Shown in pieces: positions 48,592 through 56,900 of a DNA stretch of 64,000 nucleotides (position 1 is the stretch's first letter; each line of letters starts with the position of its first letter). The notes below the pieces were generated by a model. That model had not been told where the DNA came from, did no database searches, and saw only the letters and a program-made list of their open reading frames with translations. Source of the DNA: Stenotrophomonas maltophilia R551-3 (GTDB lineage: Bacteria; Pseudomonadota; Gammaproteobacteria; Xanthomonadales; Xanthomonadaceae). The stretch lies in NCBI RefSeq assembly GCF_000020665.1, contig NC_011071.1, positions 2,470,501 to 2,534,500 of the forward strand. Direction: 5' to 3'. The position numbers and the translations under genes are program-made.

Positions 48592-49598
48592 CAGTGGCCA
48601 CCACCGTCGACCATCGCCAAGGCGTGGCCCAGTACCGGCGCCAGGATATCGAGGCACTGCGCCGCCGCCTTCGGGCTGCCCGGCAGTGCAAACACCAGCA
48701 TGTTGCCCAGCTGCACCACCTCGGCGCGGCTCAGCCAGGCCATCGGCGTGTGCTGCGCGCTCAGTGCGCGCACCATCTGCGCCAGGCCATGCACCGGCCG
48801 CGCGTTCAAGGAACGCAGCGCCTCCGGGGTCAGGTCACGCGGGCCCAGCCCGGTACCGCCGGTACACAGGCACAGGCGCACACCCTCGGCCGCCAGCGCC
48901 TGCAGGCGGCCGGCCAACGGCTCGATGCCATCCGGCAATACCTCGGCCGCCACCACCTCGCCGCCCAGCTTTTTCACGCCGGTCACCAGGGTCGGGCCAG
49001 ACACATCCTCATACGTGCCCTCGCTGGCGCGGTCACTCAGCGTGATCACCGCGCAGGCCGCGCCCTCCAGGCCCTTCGGCGCACGCGGCTTGAAGCGCGC
49101 GCGCTCGGCATCGTCCATGCCATCCGGGTGCAGCCACACGCCGCGCTTGCCACCTTCCTTGAACAGCAGGCGGATGCCTTCAATGCGCAGGGCCGGTTCC
49201 ACCGGCTTGCTCAGGTCGTACAGGGTCAGCAGCGCCGCGTTGACGCCGGCCAGTGCCTCCATCTCCACGCCGGTGCGCGCCTCGCTGGCGCACTCGCACC
49301 ACACGCGGATCGCCTGCCGTTCCGGCACCGCCGCGCAGAACACCTGCACCAGCTCCAGCGGCAGCGGGTGGCACAGCGGCATAAGCATCGAGGCCATCTT
49401 GGCACCCTGCAGGCCGGCAATCTCGGCCATCACCAGCGCATCGCCCTTGGGCAGGCGGCGCTCGACGATCAGCGGATAGGCCACCGGACCGGCATGCAGC
49501 TCGCCCACCGCCACCGCACGGCGGCGGGTGATGCGCTTGTCGCGGACATCGGCCATATGGAAGGCCGCATTCAATTCCCCACTCATCGTGTTGCTCAT
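48591..49598 (-). CDS. MoaC-MoaB fusion: cPMP synthase component and MPT adenylyltransferase-like domain
   Basis: 335 aa. ATG 49598 overlaps the moaA stop (ATGA). Residues 1-160 are MoaC (FHMADVRDKRITRRRAVAVG, MLMPLCHPLPLELVQV, GVEMEALAGVNAALLTLYDL), which completes cyclic pyranopterin monophosphate synthesis. Residues 175-335 are MoaB/MogA (AVITLSDRASEGTYEDVSGP, CLCTGGTGLGPRDLTPEALR, ALPGSPKAAAQCLD), which adenylates molybdopterin. Bifunctional MoaC/MoaB proteins are known; here one chain provides an early and a late step. Confidence 0.94.
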   Translation of the reverse strand: MSNTMSGELNAAFHMADVRDKRITRRRAVAVGELHAGPVAYPLIVERRLPKGDALVMAEIAGLQGAKMASMLMPLCHPLPLELVQVFCAAVPERQAIRVWCECASEARTGVEMEALAGVNAALLTLYDLSKPVEPALRIEGIRLLFKEGGKRGVWLHPDGMDDAERARFKPRAPKGLEGAACAVITLSDRASEGTYEDVSGPTLVTGVKKLGGEVVAAEVLPDGIEPLAGRLQALAAEGVRLCLCTGGTGLGPRDLTPEALRSLNARPVHGLAQMVRALSAQHTPMAWLSRAEVVQLGNMLVFALPGSPKAAAQCLDILAPVLGHALAMVDGGGH

Positions 49599-50575
49599 CC
49601 TCCGATGGAGGCCAGGTGCGGGGTCAGCCCGGTCTGGCCCTGGTGCAGTCCATGCCCGGCCGCTTTCAGGCCAAGCTGTGTGGTGATGCGTGCCAGCAGC
49701 GCGTCGTGGTCGTCGTCGCGCTGCAGCAGCGGGCGCAGCGGTACGCCGAACTCGCCGAACAGGCACAGCCGCAGGTCGCCCTTGGCGGTCACCCGCAGGC
49801 GGTTGCAGCCCTTGCAGAAGTCACGCGAATACGGGGCGATGATGCCGATGCTGCCGCGATGGTCGGGGTGGCCGAACTCACGCGCCGGGCCGGCATCGGC
49901 CGCGCGTGGACGCTCGTGCCAGCCTGCGGCAAGCAGCTGCTCGATCACCACGTCGGCACGCAGGTGGTGGCGCTGGAAATAGGCTTCGTTGTCGCCGGTG
50001 CGCATCAGCTCGATGAAGCGCACGCTGAAAGGACGGTCACGCAGGTAGTCCATCCACTGCGGCAGCTCGTCGTCATTCAAGCCGCGCAGCAGCACCGCGT
50101 TGAGCTTGATCGCCGGCAGGCCCAACGCCTGCGCCAGGGCCAGGCCCTGTTCGATCTCCGGCAGGCGGTCATGCCCGGTGATGGTCCTGAAGCGTTCGCG
50201 CTGCAGGCTGTCCATGCTCACGTTCAGCGCGGTCAGGCCGGCGCGGTGCCAGCCCGGCAGGCGACGCGGCAGCAACGTGCCATTGGTGGTGATGGCCACC
50301 TTGCGGATGCCCGGCGCCGCCGCTACGGTGGCGATGATCTCGTCCAGATCCTTGCGCAGGCTGGGCTCGCCACCGGTCAGGCGGATCTTGCTCATGCCCA
50401 GCGCGGCGAACGCGCGCACCAGGCGCGCGATTTCATCCACCTGCAGGAAGCGCGGGCGGCCATCGACCTGGTAACCGTCGGGCAGGCAGTAGCTGCAACG
50501 GAAGTTGCAGGCTTCGGTCAACGACAGGCGCAGGTACGGAAAGCTGCGTCCGAAACCGTCGGTGAGTTGGCTCAT
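49595..50575 (-). CDS. moaA: GTP 3',8-cyclase MoaA
   Basis: A 326-aa radical SAM enzyme. ATG 50575 gives the standard N-terminus. Cys23, Cys27 and Cys30 (CNFRCSYC) bind the SAM cluster. A second C-terminal cluster is bound by FCKGCNRLRVTAKGDLRLC. LTGGEPSLRKD and the C-terminal Gly-Gly required for activity are present. First gene of the Mo-cofactor operon. Confidence 0.96.
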   Translation of the reverse strand: MSQLTDGFGRSFPYLRLSLTEACNFRCSYCLPDGYQVDGRPRFLQVDEIARLVRAFAALGMSKIRLTGGEPSLRKDLDEIIATVAAAPGIRKVAITTNGTLLPRRLPGWHRAGLTALNVSMDSLQRERFRTITGHDRLPEIEQGLALAQALGLPAIKLNAVLLRGLNDDELPQWMDYLRDRPFSVRFIELMRTGDNEAYFQRHHLRADVVIEQLLAAGWHERPRAADAGPAREFGHPDHRGSIGIIAPYSRDFCKGCNRLRVTAKGDLRLCLFGEFGVPLRPLLQRDDDHDALLARITTQLGLKAAGHGLHQGQTGLTPHLASIGG

Positions 50576-50682
50576 GGCTGGTCCACCTTGTTGCTCCACC
50601 GTCTTGCCTGTACCCGGAACGGCCCGGAAACCCTCGTCTGCTGGAACGATTGCCAGAGTACGCGGCAGTCAGCTCCATGGGC

Positions 50683-50696
50683 ATGACTTAAATCAA
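50683..50696 (-). promoter_or_regulatory. FNR-like site upstream of moaA
   Basis: ATGACTTAAATCAA reads TTGAT-TTAA-GTCAT on the minus strand; one half-site is perfect, the other matches at 3 of 5 positions. It is 108-121 bases before moaA and 74 bases before the divergent plus-strand gene at 50770, so it could serve either. Confidence 0.5.
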
Positions 50697-50769
50697 TCGT
50701 CTTCGGCCCCGCGCGGCAGGCGTTGTGGCAGCATGCGGCTTTCCGTGCAGCGGGCGTGTGACAACCCTC

Positions 50770-51174
50770 ATGATGATGAACGATTTCCAGCAGCTGCTGC
50801 ACGCCGCAGGCCAGCAGGCTGAACCGCAGCGCTTGCTGTTCGTATTCGTGCGCGCCGAGCTGCCCGAATCACCCACCGACGACCAGCGCGACCGGCATGA
50901 CCGCCGTGAGGGCGGCACCCTGTCGCCGGTGCTGTGCGTGGACAAGCTGCCAGCCGAGGTGCCCAGCTTCAAGGCGCTGGCCACCGAATCCACCACCACC
51001 GGCATCGACTGGGACCTGGTGTTCGTGGCGGCGCTGGACGGTCGCGCCGGTTTCGCTCCCAACAGCGATGAGGCCGCCCGCCCGCTGAAGCTGATGGTCA
51101 ACGCCATCCATGACGGTCAGATCGGCCGCTTCGCCGCCTTCGACCGGGGCGGCGAGCCTGTTCAGTTCTATTGA
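50770..51174 (+). CDS. Conserved small protein of unknown function
   Basis: A 134-aa soluble acidic protein, starting at one of three adjacent ATGs (50770, 50773, 50776). Motifs FQQLLHAAGQQAEPQRLLFV, PVLCVDKLPAEVPSFKALA, WDLVFVAALDGRAG and GQIGRFAAFDRGGEPVQFY are those of a small conserved family of proteobacteria. To my recollection it is sometimes annotated, without good cause, as ribonucleotide reductase-related. It is divergent from moaA and may share the FNR-like site. No catalytic motif is visible. Confidence 0.8.
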   Translation: MMMNDFQQLLHAAGQQAEPQRLLFVFVRAELPESPTDDQRDRHDRREGGTLSPVLCVDKLPAEVPSFKALATESTTTGIDWDLVFVAALDGRAGFAPNSDEAARPLKLMVNAIHDGQIGRFAAFDRGGEPVQFY

Positions 51175-51497
51175 GCCACCAGCTGCAGGGTCAGGAAGAA
51201 GATCACCAGCACGGTGTTCAGCCCCCAGGCCACGGTCAGCCCGCGCGCGGCCACGCCCAGGTTGGGGTTGTGCGCAGTAGGCGCCGCCCGCCACACCGCC
51301 GGGATGATCCAGCCGGTATAGAGCAGCAGTACGGCAAATACCCCCAGCAGCAGCGGGGTGCGCTGGTTGGCCAGCGCCCAGAGGGCTACCGCCCACAGAA
51401 TGTTGCTGGGAATGACGCCCTGCAGCCAGAACACGCTCCAGAGCCGGGAACGACCCTGCGCGTCAGGTGCCGGGTGCAGGGAAGCAGTGGCGGTCAT
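51168..51497 (-). CDS. Small membrane protein of unknown function
   Basis: A 109-aa protein with three hydrophobic segments (IPSNILWAVALWAL, LLLGVFAVLLLYTGWIIPAV, LTVAWGLNTVLVIFFLTLQL) and a soluble N-terminus. It is convergent with the preceding gene, overlapping by 7 bases. A weak AAGGAGA is seen before the ATG at 51497. No family was recognised with confidence. Confidence 0.75.
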   Translation of the reverse strand: MTATASLHPAPDAQGRSRLWSVFWLQGVIPSNILWAVALWALANQRTPLLLGVFAVLLLYTGWIIPAVWRAAPTAHNPNLGVAARGLTVAWGLNTVLVIFFLTLQLVAQ

Positions 51498-52066
51498 AAG
51501 TCTCCTTCAGTTTAGGAAACGTGCCGGACCAGCCTGCGCTTGGTGGCTGGGAACGTCAACCCGCGTCGCACGTCACGCTTTGGCGTCGGCGGGTCCCCGC
51601 CATGCTCGACTCAGGCCCCCGCGGAGCCTGTCGCCATCACCCCTTCCCACCCGCTTCCCTCCCTCGCCCAACCTCGACACCTGTCGCAGATTGCACGGTT
51701 CGGGCGGATCACCACGCCAGCCAGCGCTGGCAGTGCTTAACAGCGTGGGAGAATGCCGAAAGCGTCTCCAATCGAGCGATGTTTGCAACTCTTCTGATTG
51801 GCATTGCACAGCGCCAGGGGCTCAGATGGCGTGCCACCGGAAAAGGGTGGCCGGGCTTCGAACACCCGAGTTGATGTTGATGTATGCGCTTGCCAGCCGG
51901 CGTCACCTCAGCGTGGCGCCGGCTGGCAATCCGTCTGCCGGCTATGGCGGGCGGTGCGTGGGGGCTTCCGGGCCCGCCGGACTGACATCAACCCGGTGTT
52001 CGAACCACGTACCGCCCGCCACTTTTATGGGTGGCGGCTACCGATTGCCCTGCACGGAGCCTTGCC
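51498..52066 (+). ncRNA. Structured leader with P4 Ash-like reading frame
   Basis: A 569-base region without an ordinary gene. Between about 51831 and 52043 it folds into nested hairpins. An outer inverted repeat pairs 51857-51877 with 51985-52004 (TTCGAACACCC... / ...GGTGTTCGAA). Inside, a perfect 12-bp stem pairs TGCCAGCCGGCG (51891) with CGCCGGCTGGCA (51917), and GGCGGGC (51946) pairs with GCCCGCC (51972). A short frame ends VFEPRTARHFYGWRLP, like the C-terminus of phage P4 Ash-family proteins, and its stop at 52068-52070 overlaps the next start (ATGA). This looks like a regulatory leader or immunity-RNA-like element for the downstream gene. Confidence 0.6.
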
Positions 52067-52441
52067 ATGAACGAATCGGACTTCCCGCATCTGCACGCCT
52101 ATCGCAGCACCGCCCACGACGACGGTTCGCCACAGGCTGTGCCCGCAGTGGACAGGAACACCTTCATTGCCAACCTCCATCGCATCGGCGTCGGTGCGGC
52201 GGCCGATGGCCAACCCTGGCCGGAGCGGCATCAGCTGCCCGGGCGCTGCCTGGCCCTGGCCGATGCCGATTGCGCGTTGAGCGGGTTGCGGGTAGTGCTG
52301 GAAATGCTGCTGGCGGCGGAGCGCACCCGGCAGAACGGCGAACCGGAGCAGTACGTGGGCGACCGGGTGATGGAGGGGTTGGTCATGGCTTGCCAGTCGT
52401 TGTGCGCGCAGGCGGAGGGGCGGTTGCAGCCCGAAGGGTGA
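52067..52441 (+). CDS. Small protein downstream of the Ash-like leader (DUF3077/DUF6124-like)
   Basis: A 124-aa protein starting at ATG 52067 with GGAG upstream. The N-terminus is polar (NESDFPHLHAYRS). The C-terminal half is helical (LADADCALSGLRVVLEMLLA, VGDRVMEGLVMACQSLCAQA), which resembles small DUF3077/DUF6124-type proteins often found behind such leaders in Pseudomonas and Xanthomonadaceae; that match is from memory. Function unknown. Confidence 0.75.
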   Translation: MNESDFPHLHAYRSTAHDDGSPQAVPAVDRNTFIANLHRIGVGAAADGQPWPERHQLPGRCLALADADCALSGLRVVLEMLLAAERTRQNGEPEQYVGDRVMEGLVMACQSLCAQAEGRLQPEG

Positions 52442-52486
52442 ACGCCAGGCGCAACGGCCTTCAGCGAGGAACGCTTTCAACAGGCG

Positions 52487-52846
52487 TCAATGCTCGCTGA
52501 AAGCGCTTCTCAGATCGACGCCGATGATCGGAGAGAAGTCCACCTTGCACAGCTCCAGCTCGAAGAGTTGATCGTGATTATCCAGGCACAGGGTGACTCT
52601 CACCGGCACGCCGTCGGCATCGGCAAGCATGGCAGTGGCAATATCACTGCCGAAAAGCTGGGTCGTGCTGGACAGGAACACCACGCCCCCGAATCCGACG
52701 ACCTCCACGTCCTCCACCTGGGCGAGCGCCAGATCCTTCAACAACCGTTCGGACAGTTCGGTCGTCTCAGGCAGCAGCCTGTGGATGAGAGAGACCTCGT
52801 CGGGGGTGAGGAATCTGGGCACGGGATGTCCTTCAGGGCACTGCAC
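52487..52846 (-). CDS. DUF6984-like small protein, possible immunity protein
   Basis: A 119-aa acidic soluble protein. The N-terminus FLTPDEVSLIHRLLPETTEL and the core VEVVGFGGVVFLSS, LFGSDIATAMLADADGVPVR, LDNHDQLFELELCKVDFSPI fit what I recall of DUF6984. These genes are common in orphan immunity patches beside RHS and other polymorphic toxins, as here. The role is inferred from context. Confidence 0.7.
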   Translation of the reverse strand: MQCPEGHPVPRFLTPDEVSLIHRLLPETTELSERLLKDLALAQVEDVEVVGFGGVVFLSSTTQLFGSDIATAMLADADGVPVRVTLCLDNHDQLFELELCKVDFSPIIGVDLRSAFSEH

Positions 52847-53293
52847 CCGCCATCGGCAGATGCTCGATCCGCCATGTCCTGGCGTAGATGAGAATGACGC
52901 TTCCGGTCGAGCTGGTCTCGAGACGGAAACACTTCAGGCCGGACAGCGGATAGCCGACCGCCTTCCAACGATCAAGAAGATCAGCAAGTCCCGGCTCGTT
53001 ATCGTCAACCCTGGCGAACTCAATTCGCTCTTCACCCAGTAAAACTGGCAGAGCGTTCTGCGCGAGCAGACATCCTGTGCAGCATGAGCCGGATAGGAAA
53101 CAGCCATGACAACGCATCGATGGAGAAGTTCTTCCAGCGACAGTAGCGGGAACATACAAAGCAGAGGATCTAAAGCAATCACGACGAGACACGCGCAAAC
53201 GTCGCCCTGCACATCGAGATGTTCTAGAACCCAAGACAGCGCCACGGCTCCAGCGACGAGCCGCCCCAATAAAGTTCGAGACGCAGCAGGCAC
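52833..53293 (-). pseudogene. Possible frameshifted small gene in the immunity patch
   Basis: Two overlapping minus-strand frames look partly real. One (from about 53293) has a hydrophobic N-terminal part (VCACLVVIALDPLLCMFPLL). The other (ending 52833) has a soluble, well-composed C-terminal part (ERIEFARVDDNEPGLADLLD, GLKCFRLETSSTGSVILIYA). A single frameshift near 53040 would join them. Alternatively only the second is a gene, from ATG 53117 (94 aa). Base composition is richer in A/T than the flanks. No family was recognised. Confidence 0.35.
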
Positions 53294-53341
53294 TTGGCGG
53301 CTGATGGCTACCCGGGAAACACTGGACGATTAACCTTTGGA

Positions 53342-53917
53342 TCAGGCCCCGCCCAGCTTCTTAACATTCTTCTCCTTCACCACGTCCAGCATCGATTTGA
53401 CCGCCTCAATTCCATGATTCAGGGCCACTATTAGAGAATCGCAAAGTTTCAGATCATGATCATCCAACGCCGGGACTAGTTCCTTCAGCAACTTCAGCGC
53501 TAGATCCGTCTTCCCCAATAGCGCCAATGCAGTTGCATGATTGATATGAGCGTGAGCACCTCTCAAGCCCCGCGTCTCAAGAAATGATGCAAATTCCATC
53601 AAGGTCATTGAAGACTTCGCTTCAATAACGTTTCGCAGCTCGATCGATGAAAGAATGCTCTCAACCACATCATCGTCTGCCATTTGATCCCTTCCGATAA
53701 ACGGCCGATCCGCGATTCGGCTGCTGTAGGAAAGATGCGGCCCAAAGGAGTCAAACAATGGAAATACAAAATTCCATACATAGAGCCCCCTTGGGACGAA
53801 CTCCAGAACAATTCCTTGTGCCACATAGTCATAGTCACTTCGGAAAAAATATCCGCTTGACCCGCCGATCAGGCCGGACCTTTTCCGCAGAAGGCTGCAA
53901 ATGTATCGCTTGTTCAT
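53342..53917 (-). CDS. Probable immunity protein for the RHS toxin
   Basis: A 191-aa soluble protein starting 4 bases after the RHS stop. The N-terminal part has aromatic strands (SGYFFRSDYDYVAQGIVLEF, NFVFPLFDSFGPHLSYSSRI). The C-terminal part is helical and TPR-like (LMEFASFLETRGLRGAHAHI, NHATALALLGKTDLALKLLK). It is A/T-richer and differs in codon use from the core genome, as usual for toxin/immunity cargo. The assignment is by position; I do not recognise the family. Confidence 0.7.
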   Translation of the reverse strand: MNKRYICSLLRKRSGLIGGSSGYFFRSDYDYVAQGIVLEFVPRGLYVWNFVFPLFDSFGPHLSYSSRIADRPFIGRDQMADDDVVESILSSIELRNVIEAKSSMTLMEFASFLETRGLRGAHAHINHATALALLGKTDLALKLLKELVPALDDHDLKLCDSLIVALNHGIEAVKSMLDVVKEKNVKKLGGA

Positions 53918-53921
53918 CTTA

Positions 53922-56900
53922 TCAACGGCCTTCAGGCTTAAGTTCCACCACGAGAGTTCCCTCGGGGAGATTCTTGACGTACTTATTGTACTGATCCCAG
54001 GAGATGTAAGCCCAACCAGTCTTCAGATCGAAGATGGCTTGAGGTGCATCAACTGGGCCGTACACAGCGTCCGCCCGTGAGGACCCCGGGTACCCATACC
54101 TAACAACCCTACGGCCAGCGTAGCTCACCTCAGTCGCATACTGAGACGTCGGGCATGTGGTATCCACCAGGCGCTTGAACTCACTATGGATGAGCGTTCC
54201 GCGTATCCAAGGCAGTGAGCAACGCCATCCACAGGTGGCGTCAATGGTGGACGCTGCTTGGTTTGCCAGCCTCTGGAGCCGATTTCCGACCGCCTGCAAC
54301 TCCGGTGAAACAGGTACGGCCTGAGGTATGTATTTTTTATCGGCCAAGCCTAGCGGATCGACACGGCCAGTGGGATCTCCGCTTCCATACGCGAACGAGT
54401 TCAGTCCACCCATCAACCCAATCGGATCGCTCTGGGTATACCGCCCCACTGCCGGGTCGTATTCCCTCCGATAGTTGTAGAACAGCCCACTCGCATCCGT
54501 CGCCTGTTGGCCCGGGAATCGCAGCGCCAACTCGAATGCCACGCCATCGCCGTCCGGGTCGGTACTCGGAATCTGGTTGCCGAACACCTCGCTCTTGTTG
54601 CTCCACTCCCAGATCGCCACATCGCGCGCCGGGTCGATCACCACGCGCGGCGTACCCAGATGGTCCGGCTGGATGTAGGCCAACTCCGGCACACCTGCGC
54701 TTGGCACGCTGATCAGCGCCACCGGGTAGTTGTCCAGCCAGATGGCCTGCTGCTGCGCCTGGCCCGTGGCCGAGTAGTTGCCCAGCCACTGCCCTGCTTC
54801 GTTATACAGGGTGATCTGTGCAGCGCCACCAGCCGGGGTGCGCAGCACGCGCTCGCCGCGATGGTTGTAGGCGTAGCTTTCCAGTACGGCGTTGCCTTGC
54901 TTCACCGCGTTCATGCGGTTGGCATCGTTGTAGATGAACGTCTTGCCGCCGATGCTGGTGGTGTTGCCCACCGCGTCATGGTTGCGCGCTTCACCATCCA
55001 CCGCAGTCAGGCGATGACTGGTTGCGGGATAGGTGTAGCTGGCAGTGCCCGCCGAAGTGGTCAGCGCGGTGCGATTGCCGGTGGCGTCGTAGGCATAGGT
55101 TTCAATCGGCGTGCCGGTCGCACCGTCCTGGGTCTGGGTCAGGCGACCCAGCGCGTCGTAGGCGTACTTGGCCAGTACCGTCGAGCCAGTGCCGTTCTTC
55201 AGCTCGGTGATCGAACCGACCGGATCATAGCCGTAGCCCAGCGACAGGCCATCTGCGGCCGGGTCATGTACCGCCTGCGGGCGGTAGTCCAGATCCAGCG
55301 GACGCTGCAGCTGGCGGCCATTGCCGTAGGTCCAGCCGGTCGCCGGACCGAAGGCTGCATAGCTCACGTTGTTCACCACGATCTGGCGCGCCTGGCCGGG
55401 CCGGGTCAGGCCGATCTGGCTGATGCGGCCCTGGATATCACGCACGTAGTCGGCCACGCTGCCGTCGGGGTAGGTCAACGCAGTCAGACGGCCCGACTTG
55501 CTGTAGGCGTAGCGCAGCGTGCTGGCCACACCATTGACGGTCTGCACCTTGCGGGTGACCTGACCGAAGCGGTCATGGCAGTACTGGGTGCTGCCGTTGG
55601 CATGCAGCACCTGCCCCAGCCGCCCCTTGGCGAAGCGCTCGTCGGCGGCGCAGGCCGCTGGCGCCACGTCATAGCTGTAGCCTACGTCCAGATTGGGGTC
55701 CGGATAGGCGACTCCGATCAAACGGTTCAGCGCATCGTAGTGATAGGTGGCGGTGACGCCGCGCGCGTCGGTAGCGGCCTTGCGATTGCCTGCCGCGTCC
55801 ACGGTGTAGCTGCTGGCGCCACTGTCCGGGCTGACCTGTCCGGTCAGATCACCGAAGCCGTTGTAGGCGTAGGTGGTGTGCAGGCCCTTCGGATCAGTGA
55901 CCTGGGTGACCTGGTCCAGCGCGTTGTACTGGCTGCGGATCTCCGCCGCGACGCCGCCCACGTCCTGCAGGGTCTGGGCCAGGCGGTTCAGCGGGTCGTA
56001 CTGCTGGCTGGTCACGCGCTGCAGTGCGTCGGTCACCGTCTGCAGGTTGCCGTTGGCATCGTAGGCAAAGCCGGTAGCGTGATTGCCTGCGTCCTTCAGC
56101 GCGGTCAGCTGGCCGAGCGTGTTGAACGTGCGTGCCAGGGTACGGCGCAGCGTGCCACCGGTGTCCAGCGTGTCTTCCTTGAGGCGGTTGCCGGCATTGT
56201 CCAGTGTGTAGTGAATCGTGTTGCCTGCGTTGTCCTCGATGTCGGTCAAGCGCAGCGCAGCATCGTAGACGTAGGAAACGCTGCTGCCATCCGGCTCGGT
56301 GATCTTCTGCACCTGGCCCGTCGGCCAATAGCTCAGCTGGGTGACCCGATCCTCGGCAGTGGTCGCGCCGCGTACGGTGATCGAGGTCGGCCAGCCGCGA
56401 GCATGGTACGTGTAATCGGTGACCACGCCGTTGGCGTCCTTGACCGACAACGGCCGCCCGAACGCGTCGTAGGCCAAGGTCTCGACCGTCTGGCCCAGCG
56501 CATTGGTCACGCTGCGCAGGTCGCCCTTGCGATAGCTGCAGGCGCCATTGGCCGCGCATCCCGCATCATCCGCCGGGTAGTAGGCGTAGGTAACGGCATC
56601 AACCACATCCGTGCGCGGACCATCCACACTCTTCAGCAGCCCTTCCACAGGGCAGCTCCCTGCCGCAGCCACGTCCGCAGCTTCGCAATACGTGTAGCTG
56701 GTGATGCGCGTCTGACCGGACGCGATGTCGGTCACCGTGTTGGTTGTCGGCTGTCGCCGGGTATTGAAGGACGTTCGGGTTTCACGATTGCCGATGCGGG
56801 TGGTCAGTACCGCATTGGTTTCGACGTCGCGCGCGGTGGTCACCACCCGCTGTTCGGGCAGGCCGACCGCTTCGGTCACGGTATGGATGCTGACGGCACG

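Noticed and set aside
50770..51174. Ribonucleotide reductase-related protein
   Set aside because: Some annotations use that name for this family, but no reductase motif or radical-site residue is visible.
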